From an uncultured Odoribacter sp. (GTDB lineage: Bacteria > Bacteroidota > Bacteroidia > Bacteroidales > Marinifilaceae), in the NCBI GenBank assembly GCA_900541415.1, contig UQJP01000015.1, forward strand, positions 1 through 64,000: DNA of 64,000 nucleotides, read 5' to 3'. The position numbers were made by a program, and so were the translations under genes. Shown here one piece after another: positions 32,682-39,967 of this stretch. Within the stretch, counting starts at the first letter, position 1; every line of letters begins with the position of its first letter. The notes under the pieces were generated by a model that saw nothing but the letters and a program-made list of their open reading frames with translations, ran no database searches and was not told where the DNA came from.

Positions 32682-33641
32682 TTATTCGATGGTAAATCCG
32701 AGCTCCTGCACTTTCTGCATATCTTCTTTCACTTTAGAGCCTATGGTTGTCAGTAAATCACCTACGATAGCGGCATTTATCCCGGCCTTAATCGCTGCCG
32801 TTTCAATATGGGCAATGAGTAAACGTCCCCCTGCAAAGCGCAGCCAGGCATCCGGATTTATGAAACGGAACAGGGCAATTGTCGTTAAAATCTCGTCATC
32901 CGATAAAGAAGCCGTCCCTTCCAAAGGTGTTCCGGGAATGGGATTCAAAACATTGATAGGTATAGATTTCACCTTTAAGTCACGTAACATAAAAGCCAGT
33001 GAAATACGATCTTCCATACTTTCACCCATGCCTATGATACCTCCCGAACAAACTTCCATTCCCACTTCCCGGGCAGCCCGGATTGTGCCGAGTTTATCCT
33101 CTGTCGTATGGGTGGAACAAAGCGATGGGAAAAAATCTGCCGACGCTTCCAAATTACAATGGTAGCGGGTTATACCTGCGTCCATTAATTTACGGAGTTG
33201 TGCCTTATTCAGTAATCCCATGGAAGCACATAACTTTATCCCCGTTTCCTGTTTGATTTTCCGGGCGTAACTGCATAATATGTCAATATTCCTGTCGGAC
33301 AAAGACCTGCCGCTGGTAACGAACGAAAATTTATCCACTTTATATTCAGCATTCAGATGAGCCAATTCCAAACAGGTTTTCTCGTCCACCAGTTCATATT
33401 CCTCGATCTTAGTTTTAAACCATGCCGATTGCGCACACCATTTACAATCCTCGGAACACCTTCCCGAACGCGCATTGATTATAGAACAAGTATCGAATCG
33501 CTTCCCCATTCTACGATCGCGAATTTCTCCGGCAGCCTCGTATAATTCCTGCTTAGATACCTGCCGGGCAAGGAATGCGGCCTCTTCGCGGGAAATACAT
33601 CCACCGTCCAATACTTTTTCCTTTAAAATTTCTATCTCCAT
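32682..33641 (-). CDS. bioB: Biotin synthase
   Basis: A 319-residue radical SAM enzyme that inserts sulfur into dethiobiotin. The 4Fe-4S motif is C62-S-E-D-C66-K-W-C69, and BioB-type residues continue in A-Q-S-A and Y-H-C-N-L-E (second cluster ligands include Cys in that segment). The C-terminus has R-F-A-G-G-R. The ATG at 33641 lies only 15 bases after the U-tract of a strong hairpin, so its expression must depend on reading through that hairpin or on a promoter upstream of it. Confidence 0.95.
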   Translation of the reverse strand: MEIEILKEKVLDGGCISREEAAFLARQVSKQELYEAAGEIRDRRMGKRFDTCSIINARSGRCSEDCKWCAQSAWFKTKIEEYELVDEKTCLELAHLNAEYKVDKFSFVTSGRSLSDRNIDILCSYARKIKQETGIKLCASMGLLNKAQLRKLMDAGITRYHCNLEASADFFPSLCSTHTTEDKLGTIRAAREVGMEVCSGGIIGMGESMEDRISLAFMLRDLKVKSIPINVLNPIPGTPLEGTASLSDDEILTTIALFRFINPDAWLRFAGGRLLIAHIETAAIKAGINAAIVGDLLTTIGSKVKEDMQKVQELGFTIE

Positions 33642-33652
33642 ATTCTAAAATT

Positions 33653-33687
33653 AAAAAGGGATATACAGCTTTCAGCTATACATCCCT
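33653..33687 (-). terminator. Terminator- or attenuator-like hairpin before bioB
   Basis: On the minus strand a 14-base stem (33687-33674 with 33670-33657, with two G-U pairs) encloses a 3-base loop. It is followed by UUUUU-AA-UUUU and then the bioB start. The TGA of the upstream small ORF (33674-33672) lies at the loop, so a ribosome ending there would cover the hairpin. Confidence 0.8.
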
Positions 33688-33977
33688 ATCTTTATATTTT
33701 TCATTCTGACTGCAACGACCGGACATACTTCTCCCCCGGTTTCTCCGGAAGTTTTTTCCATTCCCCAAAGTTCCAATAACACAGGACACAATTCAACCGT
33801 ATGTGCTGTGTTCACAATCACGCCGTTCCGGGAAGATTTCAAAAGTATATTTTCATACATGGAAAGAGCCAGCCGTGAAATACGTACTTCACGCCCTATG
33901 CTGCAAAAAATAGAATATCCTTTTTTGCTCCAGCCAGAAAAATAAAGGTAACACCGTTGTAATGTTATCCGACGCAT
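33672..33977 (-). CDS. Small ORF upstream of bioB, possible leader
   Basis: A 101-codon frame in the same direction as the biotin genes, ending 30 bases before bioB with its stop inside the hairpin described there. The segment G-W-S-K-K-G-Y-S-I-F-C-S-I-G-R-E-V-R-I resembles, from memory, a motif found at the N-termini of some Bacteroidales TonB-dependent receptors and in short ORFs. The rest (about 45-101) is not recognised. It may be a leader peptide gene, a remnant of a receptor gene, or a genuine small protein. The ATG at 33977 is the best start; on the minus strand a TAATTTG lies about 20 bases upstream as a weak -7 candidate. Confidence 0.5.
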   Translation of the reverse strand: MRRITLQRCYLYFSGWSKKGYSIFCSIGREVRISRLALSMYENILLKSSRNGVIVNTAHTVELCPVLLELWGMEKTSGETGGEVCPVVAVRMKNIKIGMYS

Positions 33978-34118
33978 CGTCCTGTTTTTGAACGTGCCAA
34001 ATTACGAAAAAACTTTTTTTTCTCTTATATTTAGAAGAATATTATTATGAATGTTTTATAAATGTTGCACAATCTGTTATTTTTCACGACTTTTGCTATT
34101 CAAACATTTTTTATTACT

Positions 34119-35981
34119 ATGAAATACATTTCTTTTCTCCTGCTTGCTTTTATCTTATTCGCCTCGTCGGCGGTAGAAGGTAAAACTTACGACCTGCGTA
34201 AATACGGGCTTCAGCCTGGAAGCGATCAAAACACAGTCCCCCTCCTCGCGGCGGCTTTACAAAAGATCGTTACAGAAAATCCGAAAGACAGTCGGTATGT
34301 TATCAAATTCCCTAAAGGAAAATACAATTTTTTTCCTATAAAGGAGATGGAGAAAGTGTATTATATCTCCAATCACGATCAGGATAATCCTAAAAATGTG
34401 GGAATTGCCATAGAAGGCATGAAAAATATCGTATTCGACGGGCAGGGCTCGGAATTTATTTTCCACGGCAGAATGCTTCCTTTAAGCATTATCGACAGTA
34501 AGAACTGTACCTTTAAAAATTTTTCCATCGATTTTGCCAATCCCCATATCACCCAATTCAAGATCGTGGCCAACGATCCGGAAGCTAAAAAAATCACTCT
34601 TGAAGTAGCTCCCTGGGTAAACTATAAAATAGAAAACGGCGTATTCATTGCTTATGGAGAAGGCTGGCAACACACCCCACAAGCCTGCATCGCTTTTGAA
34701 GGAGATACAAAGCATGTGGTGTATAACACCAGCGACTTAGGCATAAATATCAGACAGGTAAAAGAAACTGCACCACGTACGATTGTTGCAGAAAACTGGC
34801 AACAACCGAAATTAAAGCCGGGTACTTTAATCGCTGCCCGTACCTGGCATCGTCCGACACCGGGTATCTTTATGTATCGTTCCGACGATACCCGTCTGGA
34901 AAATGTCAAGGTACATTACGCAGAAGGTATGGGGTTGCTGGCACAGCTTTGCCAAAATATTACCCTCGACGGATTCAGTGTGTGCCTGAAAGGGAAAGCC
35001 GATCCGCGTTGCTTTACCACACAGGCGGACGCTACCCATTTTTCCGGCTGCAAAGGTAAGATCACCTCTATCAATGGCCTTTATGAAGGCATGATGGACG
35101 ATGCCATTAATATTCACGGTACTTACCTGAAAGTCACAGAACGCATCGACGACTATACCCTTATCGGTACTTATATGCATTCGCAGAGCTGGGGATTCGA
35201 ATGGGGACGTCCCGGCGACAAGGTGCAATTTATCAAATCCTCGACCATGGAACTGACAGAAACCGGAAATGAGATTGCCGCCATAGAACCTGTGGGGCAA
35301 TCCGATGTACACGGAGCCCGTTCGTTCCGTATAAAATTCACACAGCCGATTGAGAAAGCGGTTTCCACCCAGGAAGGTTACGGGATCGAAAATCTGGAAT
35401 GGACTCCGGAAGTGCTTTTTGCCCACAATACAATCCGGAACAACCGTGCCCGGGGCGCTCTTTTCAGCACGCCTAAAAAAACGGTCATAGAAAATAACCT
35501 GTTCGACCATACTTCCGGCACGGCCATTCTTTTATGCGGGGATTGTAACGGTTGGTACGAAACCGGAGCTTGCCGCGACGTATTAATCAAAAACAATACT
35601 TTTATTAATTCTCTCACCAGTTTATTCCAATTTACCAATGCGATCATCTCCATTTACCCTGAAATACCCAACCTGAAAGAACAGGTGAAATATTTCCACG
35701 GGGGAACGGATGTGCCCGGTATCGTGATTGAAAATAACCGCTTTGAAACTTTCGACGCTCCTATACTTTACGCTAAATCAGTCAATAATCTGACTTTCAA
35801 GAATAATAAGGTTGTTCACAATCAGGCCTACCCTGCTTTCCATTGGAATAAACATCCTTTCTTTTTCGAGCAGTCTACCAATGTTTCTATTTTATTCAAT
35901 GATTTTGATATTCCTTTGGATAGCCAACGGGATATTCGGCTGGAAACCAATCATTCGAAATCAGTTATACAGATCAAATGA
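34119..35981 (+). CDS. GH110 alpha-1,3-galactosidase
   Basis: A 620-residue secreted enzyme with a signal peptide (about 1-22, ending V-E-G-K) and a right-handed parallel beta-helix with many Asn/Phe-rich turns (F-K-N-F-S-I, E-N-N-L-F, I-K-N-N-T-F). The sequence matches the GH110 family of Bacteroides FragA/FragB and GlaB type, which removes terminal alpha-1,3-linked galactose, as in blood group B structures. The segment Y-E-G-M-M-D-D-A-I-N-I-H-G-T near 325-338 holds the paired Asp region likely to be catalytic. I chose the ATG at 34119 at the signal peptide. No SusC/SusD genes lie nearby. Its stop overlaps queC by 4 bases. Confidence 0.88.
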   Translation: MKYISFLLLAFILFASSAVEGKTYDLRKYGLQPGSDQNTVPLLAAALQKIVTENPKDSRYVIKFPKGKYNFFPIKEMEKVYYISNHDQDNPKNVGIAIEGMKNIVFDGQGSEFIFHGRMLPLSIIDSKNCTFKNFSIDFANPHITQFKIVANDPEAKKITLEVAPWVNYKIENGVFIAYGEGWQHTPQACIAFEGDTKHVVYNTSDLGINIRQVKETAPRTIVAENWQQPKLKPGTLIAARTWHRPTPGIFMYRSDDTRLENVKVHYAEGMGLLAQLCQNITLDGFSVCLKGKADPRCFTTQADATHFSGCKGKITSINGLYEGMMDDAINIHGTYLKVTERIDDYTLIGTYMHSQSWGFEWGRPGDKVQFIKSSTMELTETGNEIAAIEPVGQSDVHGARSFRIKFTQPIEKAVSTQEGYGIENLEWTPEVLFAHNTIRNNRARGALFSTPKKTVIENNLFDHTSGTAILLCGDCNGWYETGACRDVLIKNNTFINSLTSLFQFTNAIISIYPEIPNLKEQVKYFHGGTDVPGIVIENNRFETFDAPILYAKSVNNLTFKNNKVVHNQAYPAFHWNKHPFFFEQSTNVSILFNDFDIPLDSQRDIRLETNHSKSVIQIK

Positions 35982-36652
35982 AAAAAGCGATTGTACTGTT
36001 GTCAGGAGGGCTCGATTCGACCACAGCCCTCTATCTGGCGAAAAGCCAGGGATTCGACGAGATATATGCCCTTACTTTCGAATACGGGCAAAAACATGAT
36101 AAAGAATTGAAAAGCGCTATGGCAGTAGCCAAAGCTACCGGGGTAAAGGAACATAAGATCGTAAACCTGATGCTCAATCAATGGAAAGGTTGTTCCCTGA
36201 CCGATCAGGACATGGAAATCAGCGATGGAAACGTGAACCGTTCCGATATTCCCTCCACATACGTTCCTGCCCGGAATATGGTATTCCTTTCTGTGGCGGC
36301 TTCTTATGCCGACGCTTTGGGGATTACAGATATTTTCATCGGAGTGAGCGAAGTGGATTATTCCGGTTATGTCGATTGCCGGGAAGAGTTCATCAAGGCC
36401 ATGGAAAATGCAATCAATCTGGGTACAGTGCTTGGAGCGGAAAAAAACCAAAAGATAACCCTTCATGCCCCTTTTATGCACATGACCAAAGCCGAAGAAG
36501 TCCGGTTAGGCGTTGAATTAGGGGTAGATTTCGGCCTGACCTGGACCTGTTACCGGGGGGACGCACATCCCTGCGGAACTTGCGACAGTTGCCTGCTACG
36601 GGCAAAAGCCTTCACAGAGGCAGGAGTGGAAGATCCTACCGTATGTAAATAA
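35978..36652 (+). CDS. queC: 7-cyano-7-deazaguanine synthase
   Basis: A 224-residue ATP-dependent enzyme turning 7-carboxy-7-deazaguanine into preQ0 for queuosine tRNA modification. The PP-loop is S-G-G-L-D-S-T-T at 9-16. The zinc site has Cys191, Cys199, Cys202 and Cys205 (C-Y-R-G-D and C-G-T-C-D-S-C). Other motifs are Y-V-P-A-R-N and G-V-S-E-V-D-Y-S-G-Y. The ATG overlaps the GH110 stop (ATGA), suggesting coupled translation with an unrelated glycosidase. queD and queE lie 2 kb downstream on the same strand. Confidence 0.96.
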   Translation: MKKAIVLLSGGLDSTTALYLAKSQGFDEIYALTFEYGQKHDKELKSAMAVAKATGVKEHKIVNLMLNQWKGCSLTDQDMEISDGNVNRSDIPSTYVPARNMVFLSVAASYADALGITDIFIGVSEVDYSGYVDCREEFIKAMENAINLGTVLGAEKNQKITLHAPFMHMTKAEEVRLGVELGVDFGLTWTCYRGDAHPCGTCDSCLLRAKAFTEAGVEDPTVCK

Positions 36653-36669
36653 GAATAGTTATTCTCCAT

Positions 36670-36708
36670 ATCCCCGGTCCCTATTTATAGAGAAACCGGG
36701 GATTTTTT
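36670..36708 (+). terminator. Intrinsic terminator after queC
   Basis: ATCCCCGGT (36670-36678) pairs with ACCGGGGAT (36695-36703), the loop is 16 bases, and a T-run follows to 36708. Confidence 0.85.
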
Positions 36709-37015
36709 ATTCAAATACCTTAATTCACCGCCGGATTTTCAGTCAAATTAATATTCTGTGGCAAAACAGAACAATCCCCTATTTTCAATCCAAACCTGTA
36801 TTCCTTTCCACCCTGCAGGCCTCCTTATATTCCTTATCCCTGCTCCCTGAAATGTAATTTTTTTTTCTGCACTCTATCCATTTTTCCTTTCCTTTAATTT
36901 ATAAAATGTAGTATAACCCCCAACCTATATTTAACTAAAAATTTAGTTGATACTTCTTGTTTTTCACATTAAATATATCTTCATTTGTGAAATAATGTTT
37001 AAAAAATCATTCGAT
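36709..37015. other. 307-base non-coding region before the TPR gene
   Basis: Pyrimidine-rich sequence followed by an AT-rich stretch. No gene, repeat or clear promoter consensus is seen; an ATG at 36995 could extend the downstream gene by seven codons. Confidence 0.5.
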
Positions 37016-38446
37016 ATGCAAAAATATTTGATTATCGGACTATTGTTTTGGAACACGGGATTATGTGCTCAAAAAACAAACCAGGAAACTTTGGACTGGC
37101 TGATGACCAGAAACCGATATTATGAAGTTTTAAAATACATCGATTCATTGTATCGGGCAGGAGAAAAGTTTTCGGATATATTGCTATATGAAGGAAAAGC
37201 CAATGAAGGAGTATTACGGTATAAAGAAGCCTATCGTTGTTATTCCGATTGGGTGGCAAAAGATTCCACAAACCGGGATGCCTGCCTTGCCCTGGCGAGA
37301 GTATCCGCATTATCAGGTCGTATCCTGAAGGCTATCGGTATTTATGAAAAATTTTCCCGGGAAGATACCTTGGATTTCTTTGTCAATTATCAGTTGGCAC
37401 GCTTATACCAACAGAACGGTAAATTGATTTCGGCCCTTCAGATATACCAACGTTTACACCGGGCCGACACCGTTAATCCCGCTTTGCTGAAACGAATAGG
37501 CGATTGCTATAACCAAATGGGATGGAATGCGAATGCTGCCAGTTATTACGAAGAGGCTTTCCATTTAGATCCCGAAGATGGAAAAGTGGTTGTGAAAGCC
37601 GCCAATATTATGCTGACTTACCCTGCTCTATTCCTTGACTATATTCACGAGGGGATGGCGTTAGTCGACTCTGCACTGGTTTATTCGCCCCAGTTAAATT
37701 CATTGCAACAGCTTCGGGGAATGTTCTTATATCTACAAAAGCGTTACCCGGAATGTGAAACCGTTTTTAGCAACCTGCTTGCTCAAGGAGATTCGGCAAG
37801 AGTTAATTTGAGATACCTAGGGCTATCTCTCTTCCACATGAAGCGTTATAAAGAAGCGATGACACCATTGACAAATGCCGACTCCCTATTCCGGAATAGT
37901 GCCGGAGACCGGACAGATTTCGATCTTTCTATGCGATATGGAGAAGATCTCGGATACTGTAAAGAAACACAAAAGGCATTGACTGTGTTCCGCGAAATCG
38001 AACAACAGATAATGCCCGATACACAAACTCTTTATCAATTGGCTTATTTGAGCGGGACTGCCTGGTTACAGGTAAATGACCGTAGGCAAGCCGTTCAGAA
38101 TTATTGGAAAGCCTATCTCCTGAATCCTAAAAGCAAAAATATTATTTATAGCCTGTTGAATTTGCATTACGATTTATGGACTAAAGAAGGTGAACGTAAG
38201 AACGTGTCTGAAAAAAGAATACAGCAAGCGCTATTTTTTCACGTCCTCTTTTGGCAGAAATACACAAAACGCCGACCGGAAGATGAAGATTCTTACTGCT
38301 ATTCTTCCAGAGCTATTCTGCAAAATGAATTGGATGAACTGTTTTTCAAAAATGAAAATAAGATGATTGTTTTGGATCCGGATGGTAAAAAATATTCCTA
38401 CTCTACCGATGAAATTCGTGAGTTAATTAAGCCCAAAACCTTATAA
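37016..38446 (+). CDS. Tetratricopeptide repeat protein, secreted
   Basis: A 476-residue protein with a signal peptide (M-Q-K-Y-L-I-I-G-L-L-F-W-N-T-G-L-C-A-Q) and then helix-turn-helix repeats of the TPR type throughout about 30-400 (for example Y-Q-L-A-R-L-Y-Q-Q-N-G-K, I-G-D-C-Y-N-Q-M-G-W-N, L-G-L-S-L-F-H-M-K-R-Y-K-E-A). TPR proteins act as protein-binding scaffolds, here probably in the periplasm. I chose ATG 37016 because it gives a clean signal peptide; ATG 36995 is an alternative. No catalytic domain is seen. It is flanked by terminators on both sides, so it is a separate unit inside the queuosine region. Confidence 0.8.
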   Translation: MQKYLIIGLLFWNTGLCAQKTNQETLDWLMTRNRYYEVLKYIDSLYRAGEKFSDILLYEGKANEGVLRYKEAYRCYSDWVAKDSTNRDACLALARVSALSGRILKAIGIYEKFSREDTLDFFVNYQLARLYQQNGKLISALQIYQRLHRADTVNPALLKRIGDCYNQMGWNANAASYYEEAFHLDPEDGKVVVKAANIMLTYPALFLDYIHEGMALVDSALVYSPQLNSLQQLRGMFLYLQKRYPECETVFSNLLAQGDSARVNLRYLGLSLFHMKRYKEAMTPLTNADSLFRNSAGDRTDFDLSMRYGEDLGYCKETQKALTVFREIEQQIMPDTQTLYQLAYLSGTAWLQVNDRRQAVQNYWKAYLLNPKSKNIIYSLLNLHYDLWTKEGERKNVSEKRIQQALFFHVLFWQKYTKRRPEDEDSYCYSSRAILQNELDELFFKNENKMIVLDPDGKKYSYSTDEIRELIKPKTL

Positions 38447-38497
38447 TTATGCTTTGAATTTTATTTTTACTATTCCGTATCGAAGTGATACGTTATT

Positions 38498-38546
38498 TCA
38501 TGCCGGATTTCAATGTTCGAGAAATCCGGCATGATTTCCGTTTTTC
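38498..38546 (+). terminator. Terminator after the TPR gene
   Basis: A perfect 14-base stem (38498-38511 with 38521-38534), a 9-base loop and a T-rich tail. A smaller hairpin (CGTATC 38476-38481 with GATACG 38487-38492) precedes it. Confidence 0.85.
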
Positions 38547-38566
38547 CTGATCTCGCTTTTTTATTT

Positions 38567-38574
38567 TACCTTTG
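38567..38574 (+). promoter_or_regulatory. -7 element of queD-queE
   Basis: TACCTTTG is an exact -7 match, 27 bases before the queD ATG and directly after the TPR terminator. Confidence 0.65.
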
Positions 38575-38601
38575 TAGCAACGAATCAACCTTAATTAAAC
38601 A

Positions 38602-39141
38602 ATGATTATTCGCAAGCTTTTCAAATTTGAAGGAGCTCATATCGTACGGAATTGTTCGTCTGAGCATTGCCGGGAAAACATACACGGCCATTCTTATATC
38701 GTAGAAGTATTTCTGACTTCCGACAAATTGGACAACGGGTATATGGTCATGGACTTTTGTCGGCTCGACCGGGTGAAACAATTCATTGAAAGTTTCGACC
38801 ACAGTTATTCGCTATGGAATCAGGAGCCGCAGGAATTCAAAGATTTTATATACCGTTACAACAAGCGCGTGGCTGAAATTCCGGTATCTCCTTCTGCCGA
38901 AGGCTATGCCCTGATGTTTCTATACGTGATCGATCAAATCCTGCAAAATATCTCTCCGGTAAACGGTGAGGGAAATGTCAGAGTATCGTCGGTAAGAGTG
39001 CATGAAACAGCAACAGGCTACGCCGAGGCTTTCCGGGAAGATCTGCCTTTAGCACATTTTAAATCCAGGGATATTCATTTTTCAAAAGGAATTACCGGAG
39101 AATGGAAAAATCAGGAATGGTGGAATCAACTGATGCTGTGA
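38602..39141 (+). CDS. queD: 6-carboxytetrahydropterin synthase, variant active site
   Basis: A 179-residue tunnel-fold enzyme of the COG0720 family that makes 6-carboxytetrahydropterin from dihydroneopterin triphosphate in queuosine synthesis. Zinc ligands are His13 (G-A-H-I-V), His28 and His30 (I-H-G-H-S-Y). The catalytic-loop sequence is unusual: C23-R-E25-N-I-H-G-H. Standard QueD has Cys-x3-HGH; here the Cys is one residue further away, and a Glu stands three residues before HGH, the position used in PTPS-III enzymes of folate synthesis. It is longer than E. coli QueD. It overlaps queE by 40 bases. Confidence 0.9.
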   Translation: MIIRKLFKFEGAHIVRNCSSEHCRENIHGHSYIVEVFLTSDKLDNGYMVMDFCRLDRVKQFIESFDHSYSLWNQEPQEFKDFIYRYNKRVAEIPVSPSAEGYALMFLYVIDQILQNISPVNGEGNVRVSSVRVHETATGYAEAFREDLPLAHFKSRDIHFSKGITGEWKNQEWWNQLML

Positions 39142-39959
39142 AAGTAACGATCACTCTGGCTCAGGACGGAATTTTTCCCATCACCAAAGATAAAGACGGG
39201 AAACCACTTCCGTATACTCCCGCATCGGGATTAAACTTTCCGGGAACGATACAGGGAGAAGGAAAACTTAACGGTGTACCTTCCTTGTTTGTACGCCTGG
39301 CAGGTTGTAACCTGCACTGTTCCTGGCAAACCGATCGGGGAAATGTGTCGGCCTGCGACACGGCCTATGCCGCTTATGCCGTCAAAAACAGCTACACCCT
39401 TTCCGTGGAAGATATATATAAAATAATAAAGGAAAACACGGAAAATATCCGGCATATTGTTATCACAGGTGGAGAGCCTTTTTTACAGGCCGAAGCACTG
39501 CAAAAGCTGTGCGAACAGCTAAAAAAAGACGATTACCATCTCACCATAGAAACCAATGCCACTCTTTTCGATGCCGCTTTAGCTTCCCACACGGACTTAT
39601 TCAGCCTATCGCCCAAACTGCAAAGTTCCGTTCCTCCTCCTCCTTTTCAGGAAAAACATAACCGGATCAGAGTCAATCCGGAAGTTATTCAACATTTCAT
39701 TAGTTTTGCCCGTCGGTCCGGTAAAGACTTTCAACTGAAATTCGTATATGCTGCCGAAAAGGACATAGAAGAAATTCATGCCCTCCTTTCACAATTGCAG
39801 GGCTGGAAAAATGAAGATATATTGTTGATGCCTTTAGGAGGCAATGCCGATGAGTTGCGACTAAATATACATAAAACACTAACCCATTGCATTCGCAACG
39901 GCTGGCGCTACTGTGATCGCCTTCATATTTCCCTGTTTGGCTCCAAACAGGGGGTATAA
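39102..39959 (+). CDS. queE: 7-carboxy-7-deazaguanine synthase, atypical cluster motif
   Basis: A 285-residue radical SAM protein predicted to convert 6-carboxytetrahydropterin to 7-carboxy-7-deazaguanine. Context (queD overlap, queC nearby) and motifs F-P-G-T-I-Q-G-E-G, V-R-L-A-G-C-N-L-H-C, I-V-I-T-G-G-E-P-F and E-T-N-A-T support QueE. The cluster motif is Cys69-x3-Cys73-x11-Cys85 (C-N-L-H-C-S-W then a nine-residue insertion, then C-D-T), not the usual C-x3-C-x2-C. Two starts are possible (39102 and 39117), both within queD. The long overlap implies translational coupling. Confidence 0.85.
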   Translation: MEKSGMVESTDAVKVTITLAQDGIFPITKDKDGKPLPYTPASGLNFPGTIQGEGKLNGVPSLFVRLAGCNLHCSWQTDRGNVSACDTAYAAYAVKNSYTLSVEDIYKIIKENTENIRHIVITGGEPFLQAEALQKLCEQLKKDDYHLTIETNATLFDAALASHTDLFSLSPKLQSSVPPPPFQEKHNRIRVNPEVIQHFISFARRSGKDFQLKFVYAAEKDIEEIHALLSQLQGWKNEDILLMPLGGNADELRLNIHKTLTHCIRNGWRYCDRLHISLFGSKQGV

Positions 39960-39967
39960 TAAACTCA

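Noticed and set aside
34026..34033. TATATTTA as a -7 element for the GH110 gene.
   Set aside because: It misses the final G of TAnnTTTG and has no clear -33, so it was not listed as a promoter.
34827..35510. A 227-codon minus-strand frame inside the GH110 gene.
   Set aside because: Its length is notable, but the composition matches a reading of the opposite strand and it has no recognisable domain or start context.
36709..37015. Pyrimidine-rich tract before the TPR gene as a structured RNA.
   Set aside because: No stable stem or known riboswitch core could be found by eye.
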